A stretch of 64,000 nucleotides of DNA from an uncultured Pelagibacteraceae bacterium (GCA_902524235.1 CABZCF010000001.1:1-64000); one strand, 5' to 3'; shown: positions 34,430-43,260, counted from the stretch's first letter. Program-made: numbers and translations. The notes: a model not told the origin generated them from the letters alone.

Positions 34430-35480
34430 AATTAGATAAATTAACCGCAGCACCGACTGCAGGTACCTTTTTTAAACCCAAATACTTTGAAGTTAATTCA
34501 TCAAACCTACCACCAGATATTAGATTAACAAATTTATTTTTCTTTTTAACATCCAATGAAAATATAAGGGAATTATAAAACTCAACTTCTCTACCTCTTC
34601 CAATACTTGTTGAAAACTCAAATTTTGTATCTTTTATTTTTAGATTTTTAATTGGAAAAAAATCTTTATTTACAAAAATATTTAAATCATGCTTCTTGAA
34701 AAATTTATTTAATACATTTGGCGCTTTATTTAAAGAACACTTAATTTTAAGAAATTCTTTAATTATTTTTGCACTTTTTTTTCCAGTCTCTGACTGTCTA
34801 GGATCATTTATTTTGCTTTCAAATCTTTTTATTATCTCTTTGTAAGATCTCCCATTAATAATTTTTTTTTGATTTAATTTTATCATTTTTGAATACATTT
34901 TTTTGTCGCCTGCTACAGCCACTGGATCTATATCTAAATTACTTTCTAATCTTTTTAAAAGTTCAGAAAAGTATTTTTCATTCCAAAAGAATTTGATAAG
35001 TCTTTGCTTCCATCTTTGCGGAATTTGTAATTTATTAATCAGGAGTTCGAATAATTTAAAATTTCCAATATTTAATTTAGAACTTCTATACCTAGAGGAC
35101 TTTAAAATTTTTAAAGAAGTGTCTATAATTTCCTTATCATCAATGTTTTCATTTTTAGATGAAAATATTTCCATACCGATTTGTCTAACAACCACATTTT
35201 TTTGGTTATATGACTTTCTAAATGCACTACCTGTATAAAAAACTTTTTCTTTTTTGTTTGATTTACTTTGTGCATATCTAATAACTGATGAAATTGTAAG
35301 GTCAGGCCTTAGAGAAAGTTCCTGACCATCTGAATTATAAAAAGAGAATAAATATTTTTTAAAATTTTCACCTGAACGTTGAAGTATAAACTTCGACTCT
35401 ATAACTGGGTCCAGCTCTATATAATTAAAATATTTACGCTTAAGTATGTTGAATACCTTATTGTAATTTTTTGATTTCAT
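34422..35480 (-). CDS. hisZ: ATP phosphoribosyltransferase regulatory subunit
   Basis: Catalytically inactive HisRS paralogue that activates short HisG and carries histidine feedback control. Class II synthetase-like segments are visible (LSLRPDLTISSVIRYAQ; SGGRFDELTSKYLG; VPAVGAAVNLS). 352 residues. It overlaps hisS by 23 nt and hisG by 8 nt, so the three are one transcript. Confidence 0.9.
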   Translation of the reverse strand: MKSKNYNKVFNILKRKYFNYIELDPVIESKFILQRSGENFKKYLFSFYNSDGQELSLRPDLTISSVIRYAQSKSNKKEKVFYTGSAFRKSYNQKNVVVRQIGMEIFSSKNENIDDKEIIDTSLKILKSSRYRSSKLNIGNFKLFELLINKLQIPQRWKQRLIKFFWNEKYFSELLKRLESNLDIDPVAVAGDKKMYSKMIKLNQKKIINGRSYKEIIKRFESKINDPRQSETGKKSAKIIKEFLKIKCSLNKAPNVLNKFFKKHDLNIFVNKDFFPIKNLKIKDTKFEFSTSIGRGREVEFYNSLIFSLDVKKKNKFVNLISGGRFDELTSKYLGLKKVPAVGAAVNLSNYE

Positions 35481-36843
35481 TAATTAAATTTTCTCTAGAT
35501 ACAGTAAATTGTTTGTTTTCATCTTCGGACTTTAGTTTTTTAATAGTTGCTTTATTTTGATCTATTTCATCTTGCCCACAAATTATTGCTAATGAAAAAC
35601 CCTTCTTATCTGCGTAAGCAAGTTGTTTCTTCATATTTTTGTTTGGATCAAGATATATCTCAGAATTAATATTATTATCTCTTAGTAAATTAACGATCGA
35701 ATAATACTCATCTAAATATTTTTCATCGAGGACAAGTACAAGAATACCATTTGAGTTTAGATCCAATTTATTTATTTGATTAAGTGCAAACACAAGCCTA
35801 TCAATTCCGATGGACATTCCTGTTCCTTTGAAGTCCACACCTTTAAATCTTTTGATAAGAGAATTATATCTTCCGCCGCTAGCGCATGAACCTATTTCAA
35901 TATCTTTACCTTTGGCATTTTTTGCTTTGAAGTTAAGGTTAGTCTCCCAACAATTACCAGAATAATATGCTAATCCCCTCACAATATTTAAATTTAATTT
36001 GACAAAATTAAGAAATTTACCTTTCGCCAGAATTTCAAATAATTTTTCAAGTTCTTCTATCCCCTCTAAAGATAATTTATTTTTAATAGATTTTTTTAAA
36101 TCGCTTATGTCTTTATTCTGAATTAAATTTAAAATCGCATCAGTTTGAATTTTTGTTAAGTTTGCACCTTTGGTTATTGCGCCACTTTCGTCTTTTCTGC
36201 CTGTCTGAAGGAGGTCTTTTACTCCTTGTGTACCTAGACGGTCTAATTTATCAATCGCTCTTATAACTTTTGGCTCCTGATCATTGTTTATTTTAATATC
36301 TGAAAGTAAACCCTGTATAATTTTTCTGTTAGATACATTTATTATAAATTGATCTTTTTTTAATCCACAACTTTTAAACGTATCAGCAATTATATTACAT
36401 ATCTCTCCGTCTGCCTGTGCTTCATTCACGTTTCCTATTATATCAGCATCAAATTGCATAAATGATCTATATCTAGCATTGTCTGGTTTCTCTCTTCTAA
36501 ATACATCTCCATATGCGTAACGCTTAAATGGAAAAACTAAATCTCTGTAATTCTGAGCAACAAATCTTGCTAAAGGTGCGCTCATATCGTACCTCAAAGT
36601 TAAAGATTCTTTATCGTCATTAAAGGTGAAAACATCAGACATCGGGTTTTCTTTATCATTGGTAAGAAAAGATCCAATATTGGAACTTATTTCCATTGGT
36701 GGCGTTTCTAACGGGACAAACCCGTATTTAATAAAAGTGTCCTCTACCTTATTTAATATCTTTTTTTTAAGAGCTAACTCTTCACCCCATCTATCCCTAA
36801 AGCCTTTTGGCAAACTAGGTATTAAATTTTTATCTTTTTCCAT
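35458..36843 (-). CDS. hisS: Histidyl-tRNA synthetase
   Basis: Class II synthetase. Motif 2 region YGDVFRREKPDNARYRSFMQ, HisA-like RGLAYYSGNCWE, motif 3 GTGMSIGIDRLVFAL and the C-terminal anticodon-binding domain are present. 461 residues. The start codon lies 4 nt after the CCA end of the tRNA-His gene, so tRNA and synthetase are probably co-transcribed. Motif 2 and the tRNA's A73 fit the alphaproteobacterial HisRS type that does not use G-1:C73 (inference). Confidence 0.94.
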   Translation of the reverse strand: MEKDKNLIPSLPKGFRDRWGEELALKKKILNKVEDTFIKYGFVPLETPPMEISSNIGSFLTNDKENPMSDVFTFNDDKESLTLRYDMSAPLARFVAQNYRDLVFPFKRYAYGDVFRREKPDNARYRSFMQFDADIIGNVNEAQADGEICNIIADTFKSCGLKKDQFIINVSNRKIIQGLLSDIKINNDQEPKVIRAIDKLDRLGTQGVKDLLQTGRKDESGAITKGANLTKIQTDAILNLIQNKDISDLKKSIKNKLSLEGIEELEKLFEILAKGKFLNFVKLNLNIVRGLAYYSGNCWETNLNFKAKNAKGKDIEIGSCASGGRYNSLIKRFKGVDFKGTGMSIGIDRLVFALNQINKLDLNSNGILVLVLDEKYLDEYYSIVNLLRDNNINSEIYLDPNKNMKKQLAYADKKGFSLAIICGQDEIDQNKATIKKLKSEDENKQFTVSRENLINEIKKLQ

Positions 36844-36847
36844 TTTT

Positions 36848-36922
36848 TGGTACTGCCGCTTGGAATCGCACCAAGATAGCCCGCTCCACAGGCGGGAGTA
36901 ATAACTATTATACGACGGCAGC
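36848..36922 (-). tRNA. trnH: tRNA-His(GTG)
   Basis: Acceptor GCTGCCG/CGGCAGT, anticodon stem CCCGC/GCGGG with loop CTGTGGA (anticodon GTG), T-stem CTTGG/CCAAG, encoded CCA; 75 nt. The discriminator is A73 and the base before G1 is C, so the universal G-1:C73 pair is absent, as in part of the Alphaproteobacteria. The D-stem is weak (three pairs). The T-loop is TGCGATT (G55) and the D-loop lacks the GG pair. It lies directly upstream of hisS. Confidence 0.85.
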
Positions 36923-37091
36923 GTCCTTTCTTAGTTTTATACTAATTATTGATTATTTTAAATTTATAAAATGATTAAATTGCTAGCGTGCAGCCAGCAT
37001 GAAAATGATGTCCGTGAAAATAACAAGTTTTTTGAACTTTTTTAATCATTGAAATTTCTTAACATTTTTTTATATAAATGCAACATCTTAA

Positions 37092-37134
37092 GTACAGGAA
37101 TAGTACAGCTATGTTAACTGTAATACTCCTATAC
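37092..37134 (-). terminator. Long hairpin downstream of the cold-shock gene
   Basis: On the minus strand, GTATAGGAGTATTACAG and CTGTACTATTCCTGTAC form a 17-bp stem (two G-U pairs, one mismatch) with a 9-nt loop, about 20 nt after the csp stop. The wobbles pair only on the minus strand, which supports transcription with csp. There is no strong U-run, so it may be a stabilising 3' UTR structure rather than a true terminator. Confidence 0.5.
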
Positions 37135-37152
37135 AAAATACTTGAATTAGAA

Positions 37153-37362
37153 TTAAGAGGTTTTTTGCAGTTTTACTGCGGAAGGACCTTTTTCTCCATC
37201 TTCAACTTCAAATGTTAATTCGTCTCCTTCGTTTAAAAATTTTAAACCCGCTTCTCTCACTGCTGAAGCATGTACGAAAACATCTTTTTCTTTGTCTTCA
37301 CGTTCAATGAAACCATAACCTTTTTTTCCATTAAACCACTTTACTTTACCTTTTAGACTCAT
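37153..37362 (-). CDS. cspA: Cold-shock protein (CspA family)
   Basis: Single cold-shock domain, 69 residues. [16 protein letters not shown] carries RNP1, and [10 protein letters not shown] carries RNP2. Single-strand RNA/DNA chaperone. The upstream region contains an inverted repeat CTAATAA...TTATTAG, plausibly a 5' UTR hairpin. tRNA-Phe lies about 100 nt upstream on the same strand. Confidence 0.95.
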   Translation of the reverse strand: MSLKGKVKWFNGKKGYGFIEREDKEKDVFVHASAVREAGLKFLNEGDELTFEVEDGEKGPSAVKLQKTS

Positions 37363-37462
37363 TTTTACTCTCTTTACGTTATTTAACTTAAGCTAATAAA
37401 TAGCTTCGCTTTGTTATTAGATTTCTAAAATTATTGCAAGCTTTAAGATTAGTTTAAATTAG

Positions 37463-37537
37463 TGGTGCCTCGGGAAGGATTCGCACCTCCGACACAAGCC
37501 TTTTCAGGGCTCTGCTCTACTCCTGAGCTACCGAGGC
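37463..37537 (-). tRNA. trnF: tRNA-Phe(GAA)
   Basis: Acceptor GCCTCGG/CCGAGGC, D-stem GCTC/GAGC, anticodon stem GAGCC/GGCTT with loop CTGAAAA (anticodon GAA), T-stem GGAGG/CCTTC, A73, encoded CCA; 75 nt. The T-loop is TGCGAAT (G55) with a 7-nt D-loop AGGAGTA in which position 18 aligns to A. 19 nt after infA on the same strand. Confidence 0.95.
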
Positions 37538-37556
37538 TTTTTTTTGAGGATTAGAC

Positions 37557-37775
37557 TTATAGTCCTCTAAAAACAATTATGCCACGCGACAAATCATAGG
37601 GACTGACGCTAACTTTTACAGTATCGCCTTGAAGAATTCTTATCCTATTTTTTCTTATCTTCCCTGCGCTATGGCAAATAATCGTATGACCATTCGTTAG
37701 CTTCACTCTAAACATCGCATTTTTTAAAAGCTCAACAACTTCTCCAGAAAATTCCAATGTATTTTCTTTTGCCAT
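37557..37775 (-). CDS. infA: Translation initiation factor IF-1
   Basis: S1-type OB-fold protein, 72 residues. [19 protein letters not shown] and [16 protein letters not shown] are the family core. Essential for 30S initiation. It follows hisD and precedes tRNA-Phe, the murA-DUF2948-hisD-infA order being typical of Alphaproteobacteria. Confidence 0.96.
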   Translation of the reverse strand: MAKENTLEFSGEVVELLKNAMFRVKLTNGHTIICHSAGKIRKNRIRILQGDTVKVSVSPYDLSRGIIVFRGL

Positions 37776-37790
37776 TAAAATATTTTAGAT

Positions 37791-39047
37791 TTAAAGTCTA
37801 GATTTAATACTAAGCGCATGGGCATATAAGTTCTCATATTCGGCAAGAGTTATAGCTTGCTTACCAATAACTTCAATACCTTTTTTACTAAGTGTAAATC
37901 TGCTAATTTTTTTATAAAAATCGTTTAAATTTAAACCAGACGCAAATCTAGCTGATCCAAGTGTTCCTAAAGTATGATTGGTTCCAACATTGTAATCACT
38001 AGCGGCAACAGGACTATAAATGCCTAAACCGATACTTCCTACATTATAAATGTTGCTTAATAATTTTTTATAATCTTTAGATAATAGTTCTAAATGCTCA
38101 GGACTTATCATATTAATTATATTAACAATTTGTTGATTATTTTTTGCTAAAATTAATAATCCATTTTTTTTTAATGATTGTATAACTATATTTTTTCTAG
38201 GAATTTTTTTTAAATATAAATTAATTTTTTTATTTATATTTTTAATTAATTTTTCATTCTTAGTTATTAATATGCTTTGTGAATTGATGCCGTGCTCCGA
38301 TTGAGCAATCATAGATGTAATAACTTTAGACATATCTAATAGTTTATCGGCTACAACAGTAATCTCTGATGGTCCTGCTATCATTCCCTCTATACCCACA
38401 TCACCAAATACTTCTCGCTTTGCTCTCGCAACAAAGTCATTACCTGGGCCAAATATTTTATCAACTTTTTGTATGTAAGCTAAGCTTCCGATAGCTTGAG
38501 CGCCACCAATACTTATTACTTTTTTGATTTTACATTTTTTTGCAACATACATAACTGCAGGGTTTAACTTTCCACTTAATCTCGGGTTAGCTAACACTAT
38601 ATTTTTAACACCCGCAATCATAGCTGGGATCGCATTCATCATTAGAGTTGATGGTAAATTAGCGGGCACATAAATACCTATAGAGTTTAAAGGAACATAA
38701 ACATGCTCAATCTTATTTTTATATTTATCGATATATTTAATATTTTTGTTTTTTTGTAGCTTGTGAAATCTTAAAATTCTTTCAAATGCAACGTCTATGG
38801 CCTTTTTTAAATTAGTATCTAAAGATTTAATTGATTTTCTAATTTCTAGTTTAGATGGGTAAATTTTATTATTATTACTAAATTTTTTTTCATATTTTAA
38901 AACAGCAATTTGTTTATCTTTTCTAACATCAGCTAATATTTTTTTGACTATTGAAGTATCGACGTTTTTTCCGGATCTTCTTTTATCAAGAAATCCCTCA
39001 AGCTTTCTTAGATTGACGGTATTTTTAAAATTAAAAATTTTAATCAT
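37791..39047 (-). CDS. hisD: Histidinol dehydrogenase
   Basis: Last two oxidation steps of histidine synthesis, NAD- and Zn-dependent. VPLNSIGIYVPANLPSTLMM, MIAGPSEITVVAD, AQSEHGINSQS (Zn/catalytic His region) and MISPEHLEL are conserved. 418 residues. One nucleotide downstream of the DUF2948 gene. Confidence 0.94.
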   Translation of the reverse strand: MIKIFNFKNTVNLRKLEGFLDKRRSGKNVDTSIVKKILADVRKDKQIAVLKYEKKFSNNNKIYPSKLEIRKSIKSLDTNLKKAIDVAFERILRFHKLQKNKNIKYIDKYKNKIEHVYVPLNSIGIYVPANLPSTLMMNAIPAMIAGVKNIVLANPRLSGKLNPAVMYVAKKCKIKKVISIGGAQAIGSLAYIQKVDKIFGPGNDFVARAKREVFGDVGIEGMIAGPSEITVVADKLLDMSKVITSMIAQSEHGINSQSILITKNEKLIKNINKKINLYLKKIPRKNIVIQSLKKNGLLILAKNNQQIVNIINMISPEHLELLSKDYKKLLSNIYNVGSIGLGIYSPVAASDYNVGTNHTLGTLGSARFASGLNLNDFYKKISRFTLSKKGIEVIGKQAITLAEYENLYAHALSIKSRL

Positions 39048-39437
39048 CTATTTTTTTATGTCTTCCATTGTAACCTCTACTACTTCTGTTGATAAAGTTA
39101 TAACTCCGTTATTTAAAAATAATAGTAGAATTTCGAAGTTATCATTTTTCTTAAAAATGTTTATTGAAAATAACTCTAGAATATTTTCAGGATCACTTTG
39201 ATTGATATTTTTAGATTTACAATTGTCCACAAAATCGAACTTGATCACGCTGCCTATTTTTTCTGTTTTGATATCATTTTCTTTATTTGTTCTCTCTATA
39301 GTTAATATAAATACCTTGTTATTTTTTAAATACTTTATATCTGATTGTTTTACTTTGGCCTGAGAACATAGAGCTGAGATGATATTTAAATCTTCTGGTC
39401 TTTGAGCAATAACCTTTTTATAAAACTTTTTTATCAT
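39048..39437 (-). CDS. DUF2948 family protein
   Basis: 129 residues. RPEDLNIISALCSQAKVKQS at the N-terminus and the position between murA and hisD identify the alphaproteobacterial DUF2948 family. Function unknown. No membrane segment. It abuts both neighbours. Confidence 0.8.
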   Translation of the reverse strand: MIKKFYKKVIAQRPEDLNIISALCSQAKVKQSDIKYLKNNKVFILTIERTNKENDIKTEKIGSVIKFDFVDNCKSKNINQSDPENILELFSINIFKKNDNFEILLLFLNNGVITLSTEVVEVTMEDIKK

Positions 39438-40703
39438 TTAATTGTCAGACTTTATTTTCACCCCCAACTTTTTCAGCTTTCCAACTAAGTTGAATAACCC
39501 TCTTTCACCATGATAAACTCTATTTATATTAGAGGATCCCTTGGCAGCAATGGCACCTAATATAATAGAAAAAGTTGTTCTTAAGTCAGAAGATATGCAA
39601 TCCGCACCAATTAAGGTTTTATTTCCAATTATAACCGCTTTGTTATTCTTAACTTTTATTTTAGCTCCCATTCTAGCTAGTTCAGGTACAGCCATAAAAC
39701 GATTTGAAAATATTGTTTCCTCAATATGACTTTTGCCAGGAACTTTTGTCAAAACTGCAAGTAAAGAGGGCATATTGTCAGTTGCAAAATTTGGGTAAGG
39801 AGCTGTTTTTACTTTTATTGGAAAATGTTTTTTTTTTGATTTGATAAAAATATAATCCTTTCCTGTTTTAATCAAACAACCCATTTTTTTTAAAACTGTT
39901 AGTTCGGTCGATAAAAATTTTGGATTTATATTTTTAACTAAAACATTTCCTTTAGTAATTGCACCAACGCATAGATAACTAAAAGCCTCTATCCTATCAC
40001 CTATTATAGTATGTTCTCCTGTTGTTAATTCTGTTATGCCTAAAATTTTAATACTTCTTGTACCAATAAATTTTATTTTAGATCCAGAATTATTTAAAAA
40101 TGTAATTAGGTCAATAACCTCTGGCTCGATGGAAATATTTCTAATAACATGCGTTCCTTTCGACAAAACTGAAGCCATTATTAAATTTGAAGTACCTGTA
40201 ACAGAAACCTTTGGAAACTTATAACTGCCTCCTACAAGTCCATTTTCTGAATGGATTCTAACGTAACCTTTTTCTAATCGGTGTTCTGCAGCTAAACTTT
40301 CAAATCCTGATAAATGATAATTTATGTCACGAATTCCTAAACTACATCCACCACCTTTAGCAACATAAATTTTTTTTTTTTGATATCTGCCTAGTAGAGA
40401 GCCCATAGTTAAAACCCCAGCGCGCATAGTAGAAACTAATTTGTAAGGGACTCTCCGTTTATGCGGTTTACTATTTTTTATAATCATCTTATTTGTTTTT
40501 AAAATTTCTACTTTTGAACCCAATGAAATTAGTAGATTTTTCATTGTTATTACGTCTTTTACTAAAGGTACATTTTTTAAAATTACTTTATCTTTAAATA
40601 ATATTGATGCTGCCATTAATGGTAAACAAGAGTTTTTAGCGCCGTTAATATTGACAGTTCCACTAATACTGTTAGTGGGACCTTTAATAATATATTTTTT
40701 CAT
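39438..40703 (-). CDS. murA: UDP-N-acetylglucosamine 1-carboxyvinyltransferase
   Basis: First committed step of peptidoglycan synthesis (PEP + UDP-GlcNAc). INGAKNSCLPLMAAS holds the Lys-Asn pair. The catalytic cysteine is in GGGCSLG, the fosfomycin-sensitive type. PNFATDNMPSLLA carries the Asp. 421 residues. It follows dcd with no gap. Confidence 0.95.
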   Translation of the reverse strand: MKKYIIKGPTNSISGTVNINGAKNSCLPLMAASILFKDKVILKNVPLVKDVITMKNLLISLGSKVEILKTNKMIIKNSKPHKRRVPYKLVSTMRAGVLTMGSLLGRYQKKKIYVAKGGGCSLGIRDINYHLSGFESLAAEHRLEKGYVRIHSENGLVGGSYKFPKVSVTGTSNLIMASVLSKGTHVIRNISIEPEVIDLITFLNNSGSKIKFIGTRSIKILGITELTTGEHTIIGDRIEAFSYLCVGAITKGNVLVKNINPKFLSTELTVLKKMGCLIKTGKDYIFIKSKKKHFPIKVKTAPYPNFATDNMPSLLAVLTKVPGKSHIEETIFSNRFMAVPELARMGAKIKVKNNKAVIIGNKTLIGADCISSDLRTTFSIILGAIAAKGSSNINRVYHGERGLFNLVGKLKKLGVKIKSDN

Positions 40704-41255
40704 TTATTTTGACTTCGCTAAAGTTATTCCCGTTTGTCCTTGATACTTACCTTTACGATCTGCGTATGAAACCTCAGGTGGATCTCCTTGAAAAAACAAT
40801 ATTTGAGCGGCACCACTATTAGCATACAATCTTATTGAATTACTGGTATGATTAGAAAATTCGAGAACTAACACTCCATTCCAACCTCCCTCAAGAACTG
40901 TTGGTGGAACACCTAATCCACATCTTGCGTATGTTGATTTCGCTGTAACAAGACCTGTAACATTTCTTGGCATTTTGAAATATTCAAGACTAGAGGCAAG
41001 CGCAAAAGAATTTGGGGGTATTAAAATAGAATCTTCATTTTTTAATGTAATAAAATTGTCTTCACTAAAATTTTTTGGATCAGCAGTAGCTCCTTTTATA
41101 TTTGTAAAAATTTTGAATTCTGAACCACAACGAAGATCATATCCAAATGAATTAAGCCCATGACTAATACCTCTGGAAATACTTTCTCCAACAAATGGAC
41201 TAATCATTTCTTGCTCTACAGCTAATCGTTTAATTTGCTTATCGTTTAGAATCAT
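40704..41255 (-). CDS. dcd: dCTP deaminase
   Basis: Deaminates dCTP to dUTP for dTMP synthesis. GLNSFGYDLRCGSEFKI, the catalytic Glu in GGWNGVLVLEFSN and C-terminal KGKYQGQTGITLA are typical. 183 residues. The start overlaps a small basic ORF upstream. Confidence 0.93.
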   Translation of the reverse strand: MILNDKQIKRLAVEQEMISPFVGESISRGISHGLNSFGYDLRCGSEFKIFTNIKGATADPKNFSEDNFITLKNEDSILIPPNSFALASSLEYFKMPRNVTGLVTAKSTYARCGLGVPPTVLEGGWNGVLVLEFSNHTSNSIRLYANSGAAQILFFQGDPPEVSYADRKGKYQGQTGITLAKSK

Positions 41256-41355
41256 TATTTTGAGTCTGTTTTTTTTTAAATAATTTTCTTTTTCTTAAAT
41301 TTTTCCGTAATGCATTTTTCAAATCAAGCTTAGATGCTTTCTTTCTTTTGAACAT
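41239..41355 (-). CDS. Small basic protein, 38 aa (not in ORF track)
   Basis: MFKRKKASKLDLKNALRKNL followed by RKRKLFKKKQTQNNDSKR; extremely Lys/Arg-rich. It overlaps dcd by 17 nt and begins 7 nt after the stop of the 66-aa gene. It could be a ribosome- or nucleic-acid-associated peptide; no family assigned. Confidence 0.4.
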   Translation of the reverse strand: MFKRKKASKLDLKNALRKNLRKRKLFKKKQTQNNDSKR

Positions 41356-41361
41356 TATTTT

Positions 41362-41562
41362 TTACTTCTTATCAGGATTTGTTAAGTGATCTAGAGTGAT
41401 TACAGTATCTAAAGGTATAGTATTTTCTTTTTCCGTCTTTTCAGCTATGCCAGATTTTGCTTGTTTTTTTGCTCTACGTTCAGCAAGTTTTTTCTCTCTT
41501 TTGGCTTGCTTCTCCATTGACTTAGCGCCTCTTGTGCTTTTATAATCGTAGTGAATTCCCAT
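41362..41562 (-). CDS. Hypothetical small protein, 66 aa
   Basis: GIHYDYKSTRGAKSMEKQAK, then a Lys/Arg/Ala-rich helix (REKKLAERRAKKQAK) and an acidic/hydrophobic tail (TVITLDHLTNPDKK). This organisation looks like a small conserved alphaproteobacterial protein of unknown role. It heads the dcd-murA run on the minus strand. Confidence 0.65.
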   Translation of the reverse strand: MGIHYDYKSTRGAKSMEKQAKREKKLAERRAKKQAKSGIAEKTEKENTIPLDTVITLDHLTNPDKK

Positions 41563-41664
41563 AACTGCATTTTTTTAATTATATATGTCATTAAAGAAAA
41601 ATTAAGTCAATAATTTGTCAAAATTACATTTATACACTAGTCTTTAATAGATATTATCTTTATA

Positions 41665-41741
41665 GCCCTGATAGTTTTTAATGGTTAAAACAGGCCCTTG
41701 GTAAGGGTCAGTTCCCAGTTCGATTCTGGGTCAGGGCACCA
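41665..41741 (+). tRNA. trnT: tRNA-Thr(GGT)
   Basis: Acceptor GCCCTGA/TCAGGGC, D-arm GTTT...AAAC, anticodon loop TTGGTAA (anticodon GGT), T-arm CCCAG-TTCGATT-CTGGG, A73 and encoded CCA; 77 nt. The T-loop is canonical here, unlike tRNA-His and tRNA-Phe. Isolated plus-strand gene between two minus-strand genes. Confidence 0.95.
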
Positions 41742-41745
41742 CAAA

Positions 41746-42465
41746 TTAATTTTTAAAAAAACTTTTCCTGAAATAAAATGCACAACCAAATATACCTATA
41801 ATTCCAATTACAGGTAAATATATATCAGGCATTAAGATCACATCAAATATTGAGGGCATATTCTCATTTTCATCAATTAGTTTATCTATCCCGGCGCCCA
41901 GTGATACACCAATAAAAACTTGAATTACCATTCCTGAAAATGTTCCAATGAAATAATTTTTAATTTTTATGTTAAATAATATAGGAAGCAAATTTTGTAT
42001 AAAAAATGGAATTCCACCAACAGCTCTAAAAATAATAAAATAAATTAGTTCATTTTTTTTAAATTTCTCAGTTAAATAACTAAATTTTTGAGAAAATTTA
42101 TTAAATATATAATCTCTTACCAGAAATTTAGCAAAAATGTATAGTAAAGTCGATCCGGTTGTAATTCCTATTAAAACTATAATTGTTCCAACCCATTTTC
42201 CAAAAATAAAACCACCAATTAAAAACAAAGGAGAGCCGAAACCAAGTAAGAGAACCCATATTATTGAAATAAGTAAAAATACTGATACAGAAAAAAAAAT
42301 ATTAATATTTTTTAAGTTGTTTAAAGTATCTCTATTTGATTTTATAATTTCATAACTTGTAAAGTCATTAATGGAAAAATTTTTAAACAAAAACCACAAA
42401 AAGGCGACAATCAATAGTAAATATACTGATGCAAGCGTGATTTTGACTTTTTTTTCAATAATCAT
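41746..42465 (-). CDS. TVP38/TMEM64 family membrane protein
   Basis: 239 residues with about five to six hydrophobic helices. The conserved core is FGSPLFLIGGFIFGKWVG, then GSTLLYIFAKFLVRDYI and FRAVGGIPFFIQNLL (SNARE-associated/DedA-like domain). Members affect membrane lipid handling. It is divergent from rpmH with a short AT-rich gap. Confidence 0.85.
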   Translation of the reverse strand: MIIEKKVKITLASVYLLLIVAFLWFLFKNFSINDFTSYEIIKSNRDTLNNLKNINIFFSVSVFLLISIIWVLLLGFGSPLFLIGGFIFGKWVGTIIVLIGITTGSTLLYIFAKFLVRDYIFNKFSQKFSYLTEKFKKNELIYFIIFRAVGGIPFFIQNLLPILFNIKIKNYFIGTFSGMVIQVFIGVSLGAGIDKLIDENENMPSIFDVILMPDIYLPVIGIIGIFGCAFYFRKSFFKN

Positions 42466-42539
42466 TTCATTAATTTATTAAAAAAAACTGTACTTATATA
42501 CTTTTATTTTCTATAAGATCGATTTTAAGAATAACCTTT

Positions 42540-42674
42540 ATGAAAAGAACTTGGCAACCATCAAAGATTAAAAGAGCACGTAAGCACGGATTTAGATCCA
42601 GAATGGCGACAAAAAAAAGGCAAAAAGTTTTACGTAATAGAAGGAAAAAAGGTCGAAAAAAACTTAGTGTTTAA
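42540..42674 (+). CDS. rpmH: 50S ribosomal protein L34
   Basis: 44 residues, too short for the track: [20 protein letters not shown] and ending KKGRKKLSV. Textbook L34. It overlaps the rnpA start by one base (TAATG), the conserved rpmH-rnpA pair. The gap upstream contains its promoter. Confidence 0.97.
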   Translation: MKRTWQPSKIKRARKHGFRSRMATKKRQKVLRNRRKKGRKKLSV

Positions 42675-43012
42675 TGCCCAAAGTATTGAGTCTATCTAAA
42701 AATGAAGATTTTAAAACTGTTCTCGGTGGAAGGAAAATATTAAACAAATTTGTAACTATCTATTACAAAAAATTAACCATAAATGATAAAAATAAATTTA
42801 TATATTCGATAATCGCTAAGAAAAAATTAGGTAATGCCGTTTTTAGAAATAAAATTAAGCGTAGGTTAAGATCTATTGCTTTAGAAGCATACAAAAAAAT
42901 TAATATAAATTTAAAATATTCTTATATATTTATTGCAAAAAAAAATGTATTTGATGGTGAGTTTAAATTAATCAAAGAACAAATAATTAGAGATGTTGAT
43001 AAGATAAAATAA
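42674..43012 (+). CDS. rnpA: Ribonuclease P protein component
   Basis: Protein subunit of RNase P for tRNA 5' maturation. KLGNAVFRNKIKRRLRSIAL is the RNR signature. 112 residues, basic. It overlaps rpmH by one base and yidD by one base. Confidence 0.94.
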   Translation: MPKVLSLSKNEDFKTVLGGRKILNKFVTIYYKKLTINDKNKFIYSIIAKKKLGNAVFRNKIKRRLRSIALEAYKKININLKYSYIFIAKKNVFDGEFKLIKEQIIRDVDKIK

Positions 43013-43260
43013 TGAATATTATAATAAATTACCCATTCATATTATTAATAAAATTTTATAAATTATTTTTAAGTCCTTTTTTTTATAACTCCTGTAAATT
43101 TGAACCGTCGTGTAGCACCTATGCTTTAAAGTGTTATATCAATTATAATTTTGTAAAAGCAACCTATAAAACGTTTCTCAGAATTTTAAGATGTAATCCA
43201 TGGTTTAACACTGGTGGCCTAGACAGTCCAATTGAAGAGGAAAAAAATAATGGATCTTAA
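43012..43260 (+). CDS. yidD: Membrane protein insertion efficiency factor YidD
   Basis: 82 residues. FYKLFLSPFFYNSCKFEPSC with CSTYAL is the family motif; RCNPWFNTGGLD follows. It assists YidC-dependent insertion. It overlaps the yidC start by 11 nt. Confidence 0.93.
   Translation: MNIIINYPFILLIKFYKLFLSPFFYNSCKFEPSCSTYALKCYINYNFVKATYKTFLRILRCNPWFNTGGLDSPIEEEKNNGS

Noticed and set aside
36970-37044. 24-codon ORF (MIKLLACSQHEND...) between tRNA-His and csp
   Set aside because: No ribosome-binding site, no coupling to neighbours; probably chance in an intergenic region.
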